Source: Ochromonadaceae sp. CCMP2298 (lineage: Eukaryota > Sar > Synurophyceae > Ochromonadales > Ochromonadaceae). From it: DNA of 11,193 nt. The translations under genes and the position numbers were made by a program. Where the stretch lies: contig MU634601.1 of the NCBI GenBank assembly GCA_026770595.1, positions 1 through 11,193 on the forward strand, in the 5' to 3' direction. A model generated the notes under the pieces. That model did not search any database, had not been told where the DNA came from, and saw only the letters and a program-made list of their open reading frames with translations. Shown in pieces: positions 1-6,883 of the stretch (its first letter is position 1; the number at the start of each line of letters is the position of its first letter).

Positions 1-824
1 CCCTTTCCCCCAGCCTCCTCTACCTCCCCCATCTCCTTCGCACCTACACCCGCACATACACCTGCACCCGCACCTACACCCGCACCTGCACCCCAGCTCG
101 CCCCGGCCACCAGCGCGGGGTTGGTAACATACGAGGCCGCCATAGACCACTGCCCCGCGTCGATCAGCGACAGCTCTCTCTGGTAGGCTTGCGCCTCTGC
201 GCGGTGTTGGGCTACCCTGCGGGCGTGCGCCTCGGTCATGGCGTAGAGCGAGGCCTGAGAGGCGGCAGCGGCAGCGGCAGAGGCTGAGGCGGCGGATGTT
301 GAGGCTGAGCCCCCCCACTGCCATCCCCCCTGCCTCCCTTGTTCCCCCCGCCCCTGAGCACCAGCCCCCACCCCCGCCCCCGCGCTGCCGGGTATTTCTA
401 TCTTATGCATGATGTTGAGCGTATCCATCTCGTATTTGTTGCGCAGCTGCTGCAGCCGTAGCCCATCCTGCTGCTGCTCCAGGGTCAGCAGCTCCCTGCC
501 TGCCGCCTCGTCGACCAGCTTGTGCTGCTGGAAGGCCCTCATGGGACTGTCCCGATCCTCCGCCTCCGCCTCTACCTCCTGCCTCGCGTACCGGTACTCC
601 TCCTGCTTCTGCTCCGCCTCCATCTCACCCAGCAGGTCAGAGATGCGCAAAGAGTCCGCCTCTGGCCTATCGCCCACCTGCATCCCACCCTTGGCCGGGG
701 AGGAGCTCTTCACCCGGTGCTGGCGCAGCACGTTCTGCAGAAGCACGCCCTCCGCCTCCTCCAGGGCGTTGCTTTCCTGCAGATACTGTCTCACTGCGTC
801 CATGCCGTCCAAGCTCACCTCCAT
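1..824 (-). CDS. Partial unrecognised protein, coiled-coil N-terminus with Gly/Ala-rich tract (3' end outside window)
   Basis: The minus strand is open from an ATG at 824-822 to the left edge: 274 codons and no stop. The frame has an upstream in-frame TAA near 944-946 and no other Met between, so this ATG is the likely start. The protein begins MEVSLDGMDAVRQYLQ. Residues 1 to about 150 are rich in Glu, Gln, Leu and Arg and look helical (coiled-coil-like: LEQQQDGLRLQQLRNKYEMD). Then come Gly-rich, Ala/Ser-rich (ASASAAAAAAS), a second short helical stretch (AMTEAHARRVAQHRAEAQAY), and a Gly-Ala-Val tract running to the edge. I do not recognise a family. The two overlapping plus-strand ORFs are Ser/Cys- or Leu/His-rich, as expected for antisense of this GC-rich gene. 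The gene is divergent from the 1206-1640 gene. Whether it contains introns cannot be judged; the low-complexity middle could hide a splice, though none is needed. Confidence 0.62.
   Translation of the reverse strand, partial: MEVSLDGMDAVRQYLQESNALEEAEGVLLQNVLRQHRVKSSSPAKGGMQVGDRPEADSLRISDLLGEMEAEQKQEEYRYARQEVEAEAEDRDSPMRAFQQHKLVDEAAGRELLTLEQQQDGLRLQQLRNKYEMDTLNIMHKIEIPGSAGAGVGAGAQGRGEQGRQGGWQWGGSASTSAASASAAAAAASQASLYAMTEAHARRVAQHRAEAQAYQRELSLIDAGQWSMAASYVTNPALVAGASWGAGAGVGAGAGVCAGVGAKEMGEVEEAGGK
41..92. repeat. Short hexamer/dodecamer minisatellite inside the partial coding region
   Basis: Degenerate tandem units of the type CACCTACACCCG / CACCTGCACCCG. On the minus strand they encode alternating Gly-Ala/Gly-Val dipeptides in the partial protein. 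The repeat keeps that frame open. Confidence 0.6.
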
Positions 825-1205
825 GACCTGCCCGCTACAGTTCCAGCCCTCAGAATGACACACTCCCTGTGTCAAAGGGAGGGACAGAGGGAGGGAAATC
901 TCTCTCCCAAAGAGCTCGAAAAAAATGTTGAGAAAAAGGAGCCGTTACGTTGGTGTAACTACGTACGTACTGAGAGTTCCTCACAAAAAAAACTAAAAAA
1001 GTTCGATCTTTTTTGCGAGGAGAGTGGAGAATTGAGGCCTTCACCCTCCTCGCCCTCCTTGCCGCTGCCTCGCTGCACTGCCGACGGGCTCAGGACCGGC
1101 TCCGGACAGGCTCCGATAAGGCCTCTTGTCCCCCGCCATCGACACAATTTGACTTAATAGACAAATTTTATCACTCCAACGAGCTTCCTCCTCAGACCAA
1201 CAAGA
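825..1205. promoter_or_regulatory. Divergent intergenic region between the partial coiled-coil gene and the 144-aa gene
   Basis: These 381 bp separate two divergent starts and must hold both promoters. A/T tracts at 981-1015 include AAAAAAGTTC (995-1004) and TTTTTT, in an otherwise GC-rich setting. A palindromic ACGTACGT lies near 961-968. No clear TATA box or known element was identified. The short ORFs here look like chance frames. Confidence 0.45.
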
Positions 1206-1640
1206 ATGTCATTCCGCTCGCACCAGAGTGCTTACCGCGCGCAGCACACGGGACAGGGCAGTCCCTACAACACCCACGCCGCCCACTACCTCTCCGTCGA
1301 CGAGCTCCAGCACTTCGGAGTTTCTCAGCGCAACTACTTGGACGGTGACCACAACTACCGCATGGCCCAGCAATGGACTAACCAGTCTCAGCATAAAAGG
1401 ATGGACAACATGATGATGGAGGCGCACCGCTCCCGCCAGAGTGGCATGGACGGCTTCAGCTGCAAGCGCAACGGCGGCCAGATCAACGTGTCCCGCCAGG
1501 ATCTTGTGGATCGCTTGTCCCACAAGATTGACTCGGCCAAGGCCAGCGGCGCCATCGACAACCCTCGCATGCTGAACTACCTCAAGAGCACGGCCGAGAG
1601 ACTGAACATGGACAGGCGTGTCTTTAACGGATACAAATAA
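1206..1640 (+). CDS. Unrecognised intronless 144-aa protein
   Basis: A complete 144-codon frame starting MSFRSHQSAYRAQHTG and ending RRVFNGYK. An in-frame TAG at about 1157-1159 precedes the ATG with no Met between, which fixes the start. The N-terminal half is rich in His, Gln, Asn and Tyr. A Met-rich stretch (MDNMMMEAHRSRQSGMDGF) sits in the middle. The C-terminal 55 residues, from about GGQINVSRQDLVDRLSHKI, look like an amphipathic helical region with Asp/Arg/Lys. There is no signal peptide or membrane segment, and I cannot assign a family. It is coding-like because it is GC-rich at third positions, ends cleanly and has no low-complexity bias. AATAAA overlaps its stop codon. Its neighbours are the divergent partial gene on the left and the convergent C69 gene on the right; the context gives no functional hint. 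Confidence 0.7.
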   Translation: MSFRSHQSAYRAQHTGQGSPYNTHAAHYLSVDELQHFGVSQRNYLDGDHNYRMAQQWTNQSQHKRMDNMMMEAHRSRQSGMDGFSCKRNGGQINVSRQDLVDRLSHKIDSAKASGAIDNPRMLNYLKSTAERLNMDRRVFNGYK

Positions 1641-1641
1641 A
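1636..1641 (+). terminator. AATAAA overlapping the stop codon of the 144-aa gene
   Basis: The sequence ACAAATAAAG contains AATAAA that includes the TAA stop at 1638-1640. It matches the canonical polyadenylation hexamer, but whether this organism uses that signal is unknown, and overlap with the stop would imply a very short 3' UTR. Confidence 0.25.
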
Positions 1642-2101
1642 GAGCAGGGGAGAACATCTGCGTCTTCAACAGATAGAACTGCACAGGGAGAGGGCAGGAA
1701 GTGAAGTCTGCGCTGAAGCCTGCACAAGGGCGAGAGTGCGGGACCGTAAAGATGAACACATATGGTTGTGTGCTTTGGGGACTTAGTCTGCATTGCGTTA
1801 TGTTTTCAGGGCTGGGGTGAAGCATGCGCATTGTAACAAAAAAGACGCAATTTCGAGACGATTCCACCAATATTTGAGAAGATTGGAATACGAATATGTG
1901 TGAATACGAATATTTGTTTATATTGGCATCATGTGTGAATACGAATACGGACAGGGCGCAGATGTGAAATATACGCCTGTTCTGTGGTCTCAGAGCGAAT
2001 CTGGGCTATTAAATTGCCACCATGGCCTTCAAAGCTATGATCTATGAGGCCTGGACTGCGTCTGAGCAGCTAAACATACTCTAACCCTCTAAACATAATG
2101 T
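1641..2101. other. Convergent 3' intergenic region
   Basis: 461 bp between the 144-aa gene and the end of the C69 gene. It holds a set of ATGTGTGAATACGAATA repeats (listed separately) and a 20-codon ORF at 2022-2084 in an ideal Kozak context. No conserved gene, tRNA or other RNA was recognised. The AT content rises around 1850-1950, as expected for 3' flanks. Confidence 0.6.
1886..1947. repeat. GAATACGAATA direct repeats (three copies)
   Basis: GAATACGAATA occurs at 1886-1896, 1902-1912 and 1937-1947. The second and third copies extend to an identical 17-mer ATGTGTGAATACGAATA (1896-1912, 1931-1947). Confidence 0.85.
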
Positions 2102-4512
2102 CTACAGGAAGGCCCTGAGGTCGCGCTTGGGAATAGCCCTACGCGCAATCGCACCCTCAAGCTCCCCCTCCTCGGGCACCACGTAGTGCTCCCCAGTCTC
2201 CGTAGCGATGCGATCGTACCACTGGCTGCTGTAGGGGAGGCTGTTGGTCTGGCAGCCGCAGACAGGGGCAGGCCCGGGTGTGGTGACGTACCCGTCTCTG
2301 TACTTGACGAACATCTAGTGGTGGTGGTAGGTGGTAGTAGTAGGTGGTGGTGGTGGCAGTGATAGTGGGTGTTAGTGGGGGTAGGTGGGAGGTGATAGTA
2401 GGTGTTAGTGGTAGTGGGTGTTAGTGGTAGTGGGTGTTTGTGTTAGTCGATGTTAGTGGGTGTTAGTGGGAGTGGGTGCAGTGCAGTGTGTAGTTGGAGG
2501 CATACCTCTCCGAAGAATACGAACCAGTCCTTCAGCAGGGCGTCCCCAATCGCCTCCGAGAATGACGTCATCGCCTCCACCGCTGCCTCTACCTTTCCCT
2601 CCCCCAGCAGGGCGCGCACCTCCTCGTCTCTGGCCGCCACCTCCTCGAAGTAGATCGCCTCCTTCTCGAGGATCTTCGCGTGCACATCTAGTAGGAGGAC
2701 AGAATATAGTTAAAGGAGGGTTGATAAATAGACATTAAAGGAGGGATGAATTGACAGTATATAGTAAAAGGAGGGATAGACAGTAAACAGTGGGAATAGA
2801 CGCTTACCGGGGTATATGGCGTCCCAGCGGCTGTAGGCCCAGTTGGCCACCAGGTTGAACACGTAAAAGGCGCTGTCCAGGCTGAACTGCATCAGGGGCG
2901 GCGTCACACCTATTGCACAAGAAAAGTTAAATAAGCAAGGATGAAAAGTTGGGATAATAAGTAGTATAAATTAAAAAATAACTCACCGTCCTGCGGGCCC
3001 TTTCCCGCCCAGCCCTTGGAGACGCGCTTGGATGATCCGTACACGGGGAAGTGCACAGAGGTGGAGGAGTCGTCGATGCCGAACCACATCAGGGCAGCCA
3101 TCTCTCTCGCCACGTCTGCGCGGCTCTGGCAGACGATAGACCTAATAAGTAATTGAATAAAAGTTAGAATAAAAAAGTTGGGCTAAGTAATATAAATTAA
3201 AACTCACCAAAAAGTAGGAATACGTAATATAAATTAAAACTCACCATCCCGTGGGACTCTGCGCGATCGTGCGCTCGTTAAAGTACGTTTTGCCCTTGTT
3301 CTCCGGTGTGGTGGAGGTCCACGTAATTGGGTGGTTGCGGATGGGGTCTTCGAACGCGCCCGCGCCCACGTCAGGAAACTGTGTGCCTGTGGTGTCCAAA
3401 GCAGTGCCCTCGTAGTGGCTGCGCATACTCTGCATCACATCCTGGGGGCTAATCTTCCCATCAGGCTTCACCCACAGTGGCATCCTGTTGGTGAGGTTGT
3501 ACCCCTGTGCGTAATCGAGGTATCGGTCTGACCACGCCTGCCCCATAATTGTGGAGAAGAAGGACCACACGCGGGCCTCGCAGAAGCGCGCGCCGTCGAA
3601 GGTGACGGGATCGTACACGTCGGAGAAGGAGAAGGAGGCGTCGTCGCCCTGGTAGAAGCCCGCAGTGCGCGCGAATGAGATCACGTCTGGGCTGTAGAGG
3701 GTGTCGGGGTCGTTCTGGTGTAGGGGTATGGGTAAGGGATAGAAGGATGGGTAAGGGATAGAAGGGTGAGTAAGGGATACAGGGGGATGAGTAAGGGATG
3801 CAGAGGGATGAGTAAGGGGTGCAGAGGGATGAGTAAGGGATACAGAGGAGTAAGGGATACAGAGGGATGGGGTGCGTACCTGGGGGAACGTTGTGATGCG
3901 CGCTTGGTTCGCATGGCCTGTGGCATATCCCGCAGGCACCCTGCGCGCCACCCACACCGCCCCCTTATCATACTTGCCCTTGCCGATAAGCTCCATGTAC
4001 CACATCTCCTCCTGGTCTGCGATGGAGAAAGACTCGCCCGTGGAGGCGTAGCCGTACCTCTCCACAAGACCGGCCATGGTGGCGATGGCTTCCCGCGCCG
4101 TCCTGGACCTCTGCAGAGTCACCCAGATGAGGCTGCCGTAGTCCACAATGCCCACACGCTTGTCGCAGACCAGCTCCTGCAGGCCGCCGAAGGTGCTTTC
4201 CGTGATGATCAATCCAAACTCGTTGACGTTTCCGATCACGTTGTAGGTGAACTCTGCTTCCTCTATTTCACCCGTATGTGTGCCGTAATCCCACGAGTAG
4301 ATCTGCCGCATGGTGCCATTTTTGTTACCCTCAGTCGCAGGGTAGTGATAGATGGAGGTGTAGAAATTTGCAGCATCGGCATTATACGAAATTATGTTGG
4401 AACCGTCTGTGGAGAGGCTCCTCTCGACCAGAAGGTTGGTGCAAGCGTCCGCCTGCGGCGCCAGCGACGCCAAAAGCGCGAAGACCACGACCAGGGCGGG
4501 AAGCATCAACAT
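2102..4512 (-). CDS. Secreted C69-family dipeptidase (six exons)
   Basis: Proposed CDS: complement of 3880-4512, 3245-3714, 2987-3141, 2808-2909, 2506-2687 and 2102-2314, giving 584 aa. All five introns are GT-AG and the reading phases match at every junction. Residues 1-23 form a signal peptide ending ADA, and the next residue is Cys24 (CTNLL). In peptidase family C69 an N-terminal Cys exposed by processing is the nucleophile. Other family-like blocks are the NEFGLIITEST segment, HANQARITTFP (200-210) joined to NDPDTLYSPDVISFAR across intron 1, WFGIDD (387-392), and an SLDSAFYVFNLVANWAY block. The length fits a complete secreted dipeptidase of about 500-600 aa, probably lysosomal or extracellular. 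The start ATG at 4512 is followed directly by the signal sequence. The gene is divergent with CobW 267 bp away. Its introns are unusually repeat-rich. Splice sites are inferred from sequence and family conservation, not from transcripts. Confidence 0.88.
2315..2505 (-). repeat. Intron 5 of C69 gene: G/T-rich minisatellite
   Basis: This 191-bp GT-AG intron is almost wholly low complexity. On the plus strand it reads as GTGGTGGTAGG-type triplets followed by degenerate 16-bp units GGTGTTAGTGGTAGTG. Runs of G on the plus strand mean the transcribed strand is C-poor; the pre-mRNA is C/A-rich. Confidence 0.75.
2688..2807 (-). repeat. Intron 4 of C69 gene with a threefold AAAGGAGGG repeat
   Basis: This 120-bp GT-AG intron contains three copies of a unit of roughly 30 bp centred on TAAAGGAGGG (plus strand), with partly conserved flanks such as ATAGACA and TATATAGT. 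Confidence 0.65.
2910..2986 (-). repeat. Intron 3 of C69 gene, related in sequence to intron 2
   Basis: A 77-bp GT-AG intron. Read on the coding strand, its first 50 bases share with the second half of intron 2 the blocks GTGAGTT, TTAATTTATAYTACTTA and CCCAACTTTT, in the same order and with small indels. Sequence sharing between two introns of one gene is uncommon and suggests a common origin. Confidence 0.7.
3142..3244 (-). repeat. Intron 2 of C69 gene: tandem duplication carrying two 5' splice sites
   Basis: A 103-bp GT-AG intron. On the coding strand the first 21 bases, beginning GTGAGTTTTAATTTATATTA, recur exactly about 37 bases further in. The whole 37-bp unit is duplicated with changes in its middle. 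The second copy also provides a full GGTGAGT donor site. Confidence 0.8.
3715..3879 (-). repeat. Intron 1 of C69 gene: stop-free tandem repeat intron
   Basis: A GT-AG intron of 165 bp (55 codons) made largely of seven degenerate units of 17-21 bp, starting near 3732, 3751, 3770, 3791, 3812, 3833 and 3850 (plus-strand GTAAGGGATACAGAGGGATG type). It is open in the C69 frame, where it would encode SLTHPSA-like repeats. Family conservation across the junction (ITTFP followed by NDPDTLY) argues that it is an intron rather than coding. Confidence 0.8.
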
Positions 4513-4779
4513 GTCAGCAGGAGGGTGCTGAAAGAGTGCGGATGCTGTGAGATCTTGATCTCTGGTACCGGTAAGTTAAGTAGGAGTAAAAAAAAGTGAG
4601 TGTCCACGTTTTTGGGACCCCTTGAATGGGCTTGGGAGGGAGAGATCCTTCCGTTCTGGAAGACCTTGGCCATGGGAGTTCTGTGACGAGGTAGGGCCTC
4701 ACAATCGCCCCGCTTCACCTCGACCAGCTCTTCTCCCAACCCGGCGTGCAGATTTACCCATCGAGCGAAGGAAGCCTCT
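4513..4779. promoter_or_regulatory. Divergent promoter region between C69 and CobW genes
   Basis: 267 bp between the two divergent starts. It contains an A-tract AAAAAAAAGTGAG (4588-4600) followed by GTCCACGTTTTTGGGACCCC (4602-4621), resembling sequences 5' of other genes here. No TATA box was recognised. Confidence 0.45.
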
Positions 4780-6747
4780 ATGTTCCGGAGCAAGCACAGT
4801 ACATTCCTCCTCGCAGCGGTGTGGATCGCAGTCCTCGGCAGTGCCATGGCCTTCTCCATCGGTGCCCGCACTCTGATGAGAAACAGGGCCAGGAACCCGC
4901 TGATCAGCATGCTCTCCTCGATAGTTCCCCCGGAAAGCACACCCAGCAAGGGCCCCATGCCCATCACTGTGCTCTCTGGCTTCCTCGGCGCGGGGAAGAC
5001 GAGCTTCCTCAGCCACACGCTGAACAACCAAAAGGGCTTGAAGTTCGGTCTCGTGGTGAACGATATGGCCACTGTGAATGTGGACGCGAAGCAGATCCGC
5101 CAGCAGAACTTCGACTCGCTGACGGGCATCGACACGATGGAATTGCAAGACGGTTGCGTCTGCTGTACCCTCGCCGAAGACCTGATCGCCTCCGTCTCCA
5201 AGCTGGTCTCCCTAGCCGACCTCAAGGGCTACAAGTACAACCACATAGTGGTCGAGTGCTCCGGCATCGCGGAGCCCCGCAAGATCCGGGATCTATTCCA
5301 GCAGGCAGAAGACTACAATTTCGATCTTCTAAAGAAGGTTCGTCTGGACACGCTCATCACGCTGGTCGACGCGAGCGTCTTCCTGAACCTCTTCGGCACG
5401 GACGAGGAGATTGCCAAGAACCGTGGATTGGCCTATAGAGAGGAAGAGGGCACGCCTACTGGGTACCAGGAGATCGACGGGGCAGACCAGCGCAAGATCA
5501 CCGACCTCCTGCTGGAGCAGGTGGAGTGCAGGTACTGTGTACAAAACCCTCCAAATACATATATAACAATATAACCCTATAAATATAAACACATACCAAT
5601 AAAACCCACTCAGCGATATCGTGCTGATAAACAAGTGCGACCTGCTGGACAACCCAGGCGACCTGGAATTGGTTCGGAAGGTGATCAATAGCATCAACCC
5701 TAAGGCTAAGGTGCTCACATGCACGCGTGGGGAGGTGGCGGATCCGCTGACGCTGATCGGCTCGATGGGCGGGCAGGGGGCAGTCAACTGGGGCATATTG
5801 GACGAGCACCGGAACCTAGTTAGCGCTGTTGAGAGCAGCCATAGCCACTCCCACGATGAGGTGGCCAGTGCCAGTGCTGACTGCGCCGACCCCGTGTGTA
5901 CCGACCCCACGCACAATCACGATCACGGACACAAGCACGGCGACGAGGCCGCTGACTGCGCCGACCCCGTGTGCACTGATCCCACGCACAATCACGATCA
6001 CGGACACAAGCACGGCGACGAGGCCGCTGACTGCGCCGACCCCGTGTGCACTGATCCCACGCATAACCACGACCACGCGCACAGCCACTCCGCCCCCACC
6101 ACCACTGCGGAGGACCGTTTCGGCATCACCTCCTTCGTATACAAGCGCCGCCGCCCCTTCCACCCCATCCGCTTCTCGCAGTTCCTGCAAGGCATGGGCA
6201 AACTGTCAGTCAAGGGCGTGGCGGAGATGAGTATGGTGAAAAGTTCAGGCAAAGCTGCCGTATTGCAAGGCAAGAATGCAGCCCTGACGCAGGCCAAGCG
6301 CGCCCTGCTACGCAGCAAGGGCTTCGTGTGGATGGCCACCTCAGGCGCCGCAGCCTACTTCATGTCCCACGCAGGCCAGTATCTGGAGCTGCTCGTGCTG
6401 GGCCGCTGGTGGGCAGATATCGATCCCGCCGAGTGGCCGGCAGAGGTGACCAACGAGATCACAGTGGACTTCCAGGGAACCCACGGGGACCGCCGCCAGG
6501 AGCTGGTGTTTATAGGCCAGTTCGCAGGCCCGGGGCAGTCCCAGTCCCAGGCGGCATTGGAGGAGGTATTGGACAGCTGCCTGCTGACGGACGAGGAGTT
6601 CGCGGAGTACGAGAAGACGGTGAAAGCTGGCGACGGTAAGTTATCTCTATGAATACAACCATTTTGCCACCAATACTGACCTTTCTGAACCTTTTTACTG
6701 TTCTGAAAACAGATGCACTCAGGGATTTGTTTGTACCGGACTTCTAA
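4780..6747 (+). CDS. CobW/ZNG1-type G3E GTPase, putative zinc chaperone with His/Cys repeat insert (three exons)
   Basis: Proposed CDS: 4780-5531, 5614-6635 and 6713-6747 (602 aa), with GT-AG introns of 82 and 77 bp. The second splice restores a C-terminus ending RDLFVPDF; without it the frame stops at once after the donor. Motifs: Walker A GFLGAGKT (67-74), the family CxCC metal motif CVCC (126-129), Walker B region ECSGIAEP (159-166), and guanine-specificity NKCD (257-260), which intron 1 nearly interrupts (VEC/SDIVLINKCD). A metal-binding insert of three 25-residue repeats (339 to about 410) follows, then a CobW C-terminal domain from about 417 (FGITSFVYKRRRPFHP, SKGFVWMATSG, RRQELVFIG). 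G3E GTPases of this type deliver zinc or other metals to client proteins using GTP. Residues 1-24 are a hydrophobic signal ending SAMA-FS, followed by a basic stretch (GARTLMRNRARNP), which could be a bipartite secondary-plastid targeting peptide. The substrate metal and location are inferred. Confidence 0.9.
5876..6091 (+). repeat. 75-bp tandem repeat encoding Cys/His metal-binding units
   Basis: Two full copies (5876-5950, 5951-6025) and a third that diverges near its end (6026 to about 6091). Each encodes 25 residues of the pattern DCADPVCTDPTHNHDHGHKH plus GDEAA. Copies 1 and 2 differ at only about three silent positions, so the array expanded recently or is being homogenised. Cys and His spacing suggests zinc binding. 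Confidence 0.92.
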
Positions 6748-6883
6748 GCCGATTTCTAGGCCTACTGTGCTGGAAAAGTACGTCCTTAGCAATCCGCACT
6801 ACTTTGTTTTACATTTGAAAAAAGTGAAGAAAAATATCGATAGCTCTATGTGACAAAATTGCAATTGCCTGTTTTGAACGTAG
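6748..6883. other. Short convergent 3' region between CobW and DnaJ genes
   Basis: 136 bp between convergent stop codons, AT-rich at 6800-6880 (AAAAAAGTGAAGAAAAATATCGATAG). It presumably holds both 3' UTRs. No AATAAA is present on either strand. Confidence 0.5.

Noticed and set aside
409-1157. Two overlapping plus-strand ORFs (149 and 211 codons) at the left end
   Set aside because: They lie mostly antisense to the open minus-strand frame, have biased Ser/Cys/Leu/His composition and no family resemblance; the minus frame has coding-like composition and a defined start.
3715-3879. Regular repeats that could suggest a CRISPR array or coding repeats
   Set aside because: Units are contiguous without unique spacers, the setting is eukaryotic, and family conservation joins the flanking exons directly.
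3766-4599. 277-codon plus-strand ORF across the C69 gene
   Set aside because: It reads the antisense of intron 1 repeats and exon 1; the minus strand encodes a conserved peptidase with a signal peptide and consistent splice phases.
4506-5225. 239-codon minus-strand ORF opposite the CobW exon 1
   Set aside because: Antisense of a clearly conserved GTPase exon; no domain recognised.
6636-6652. CobW protein ending at the TGA at 6650-6652
   Set aside because: A strong GTAAGT donor sits just before it, and splicing to 6713 gives a family-like RDLFVPDF ending and a consistent frame.
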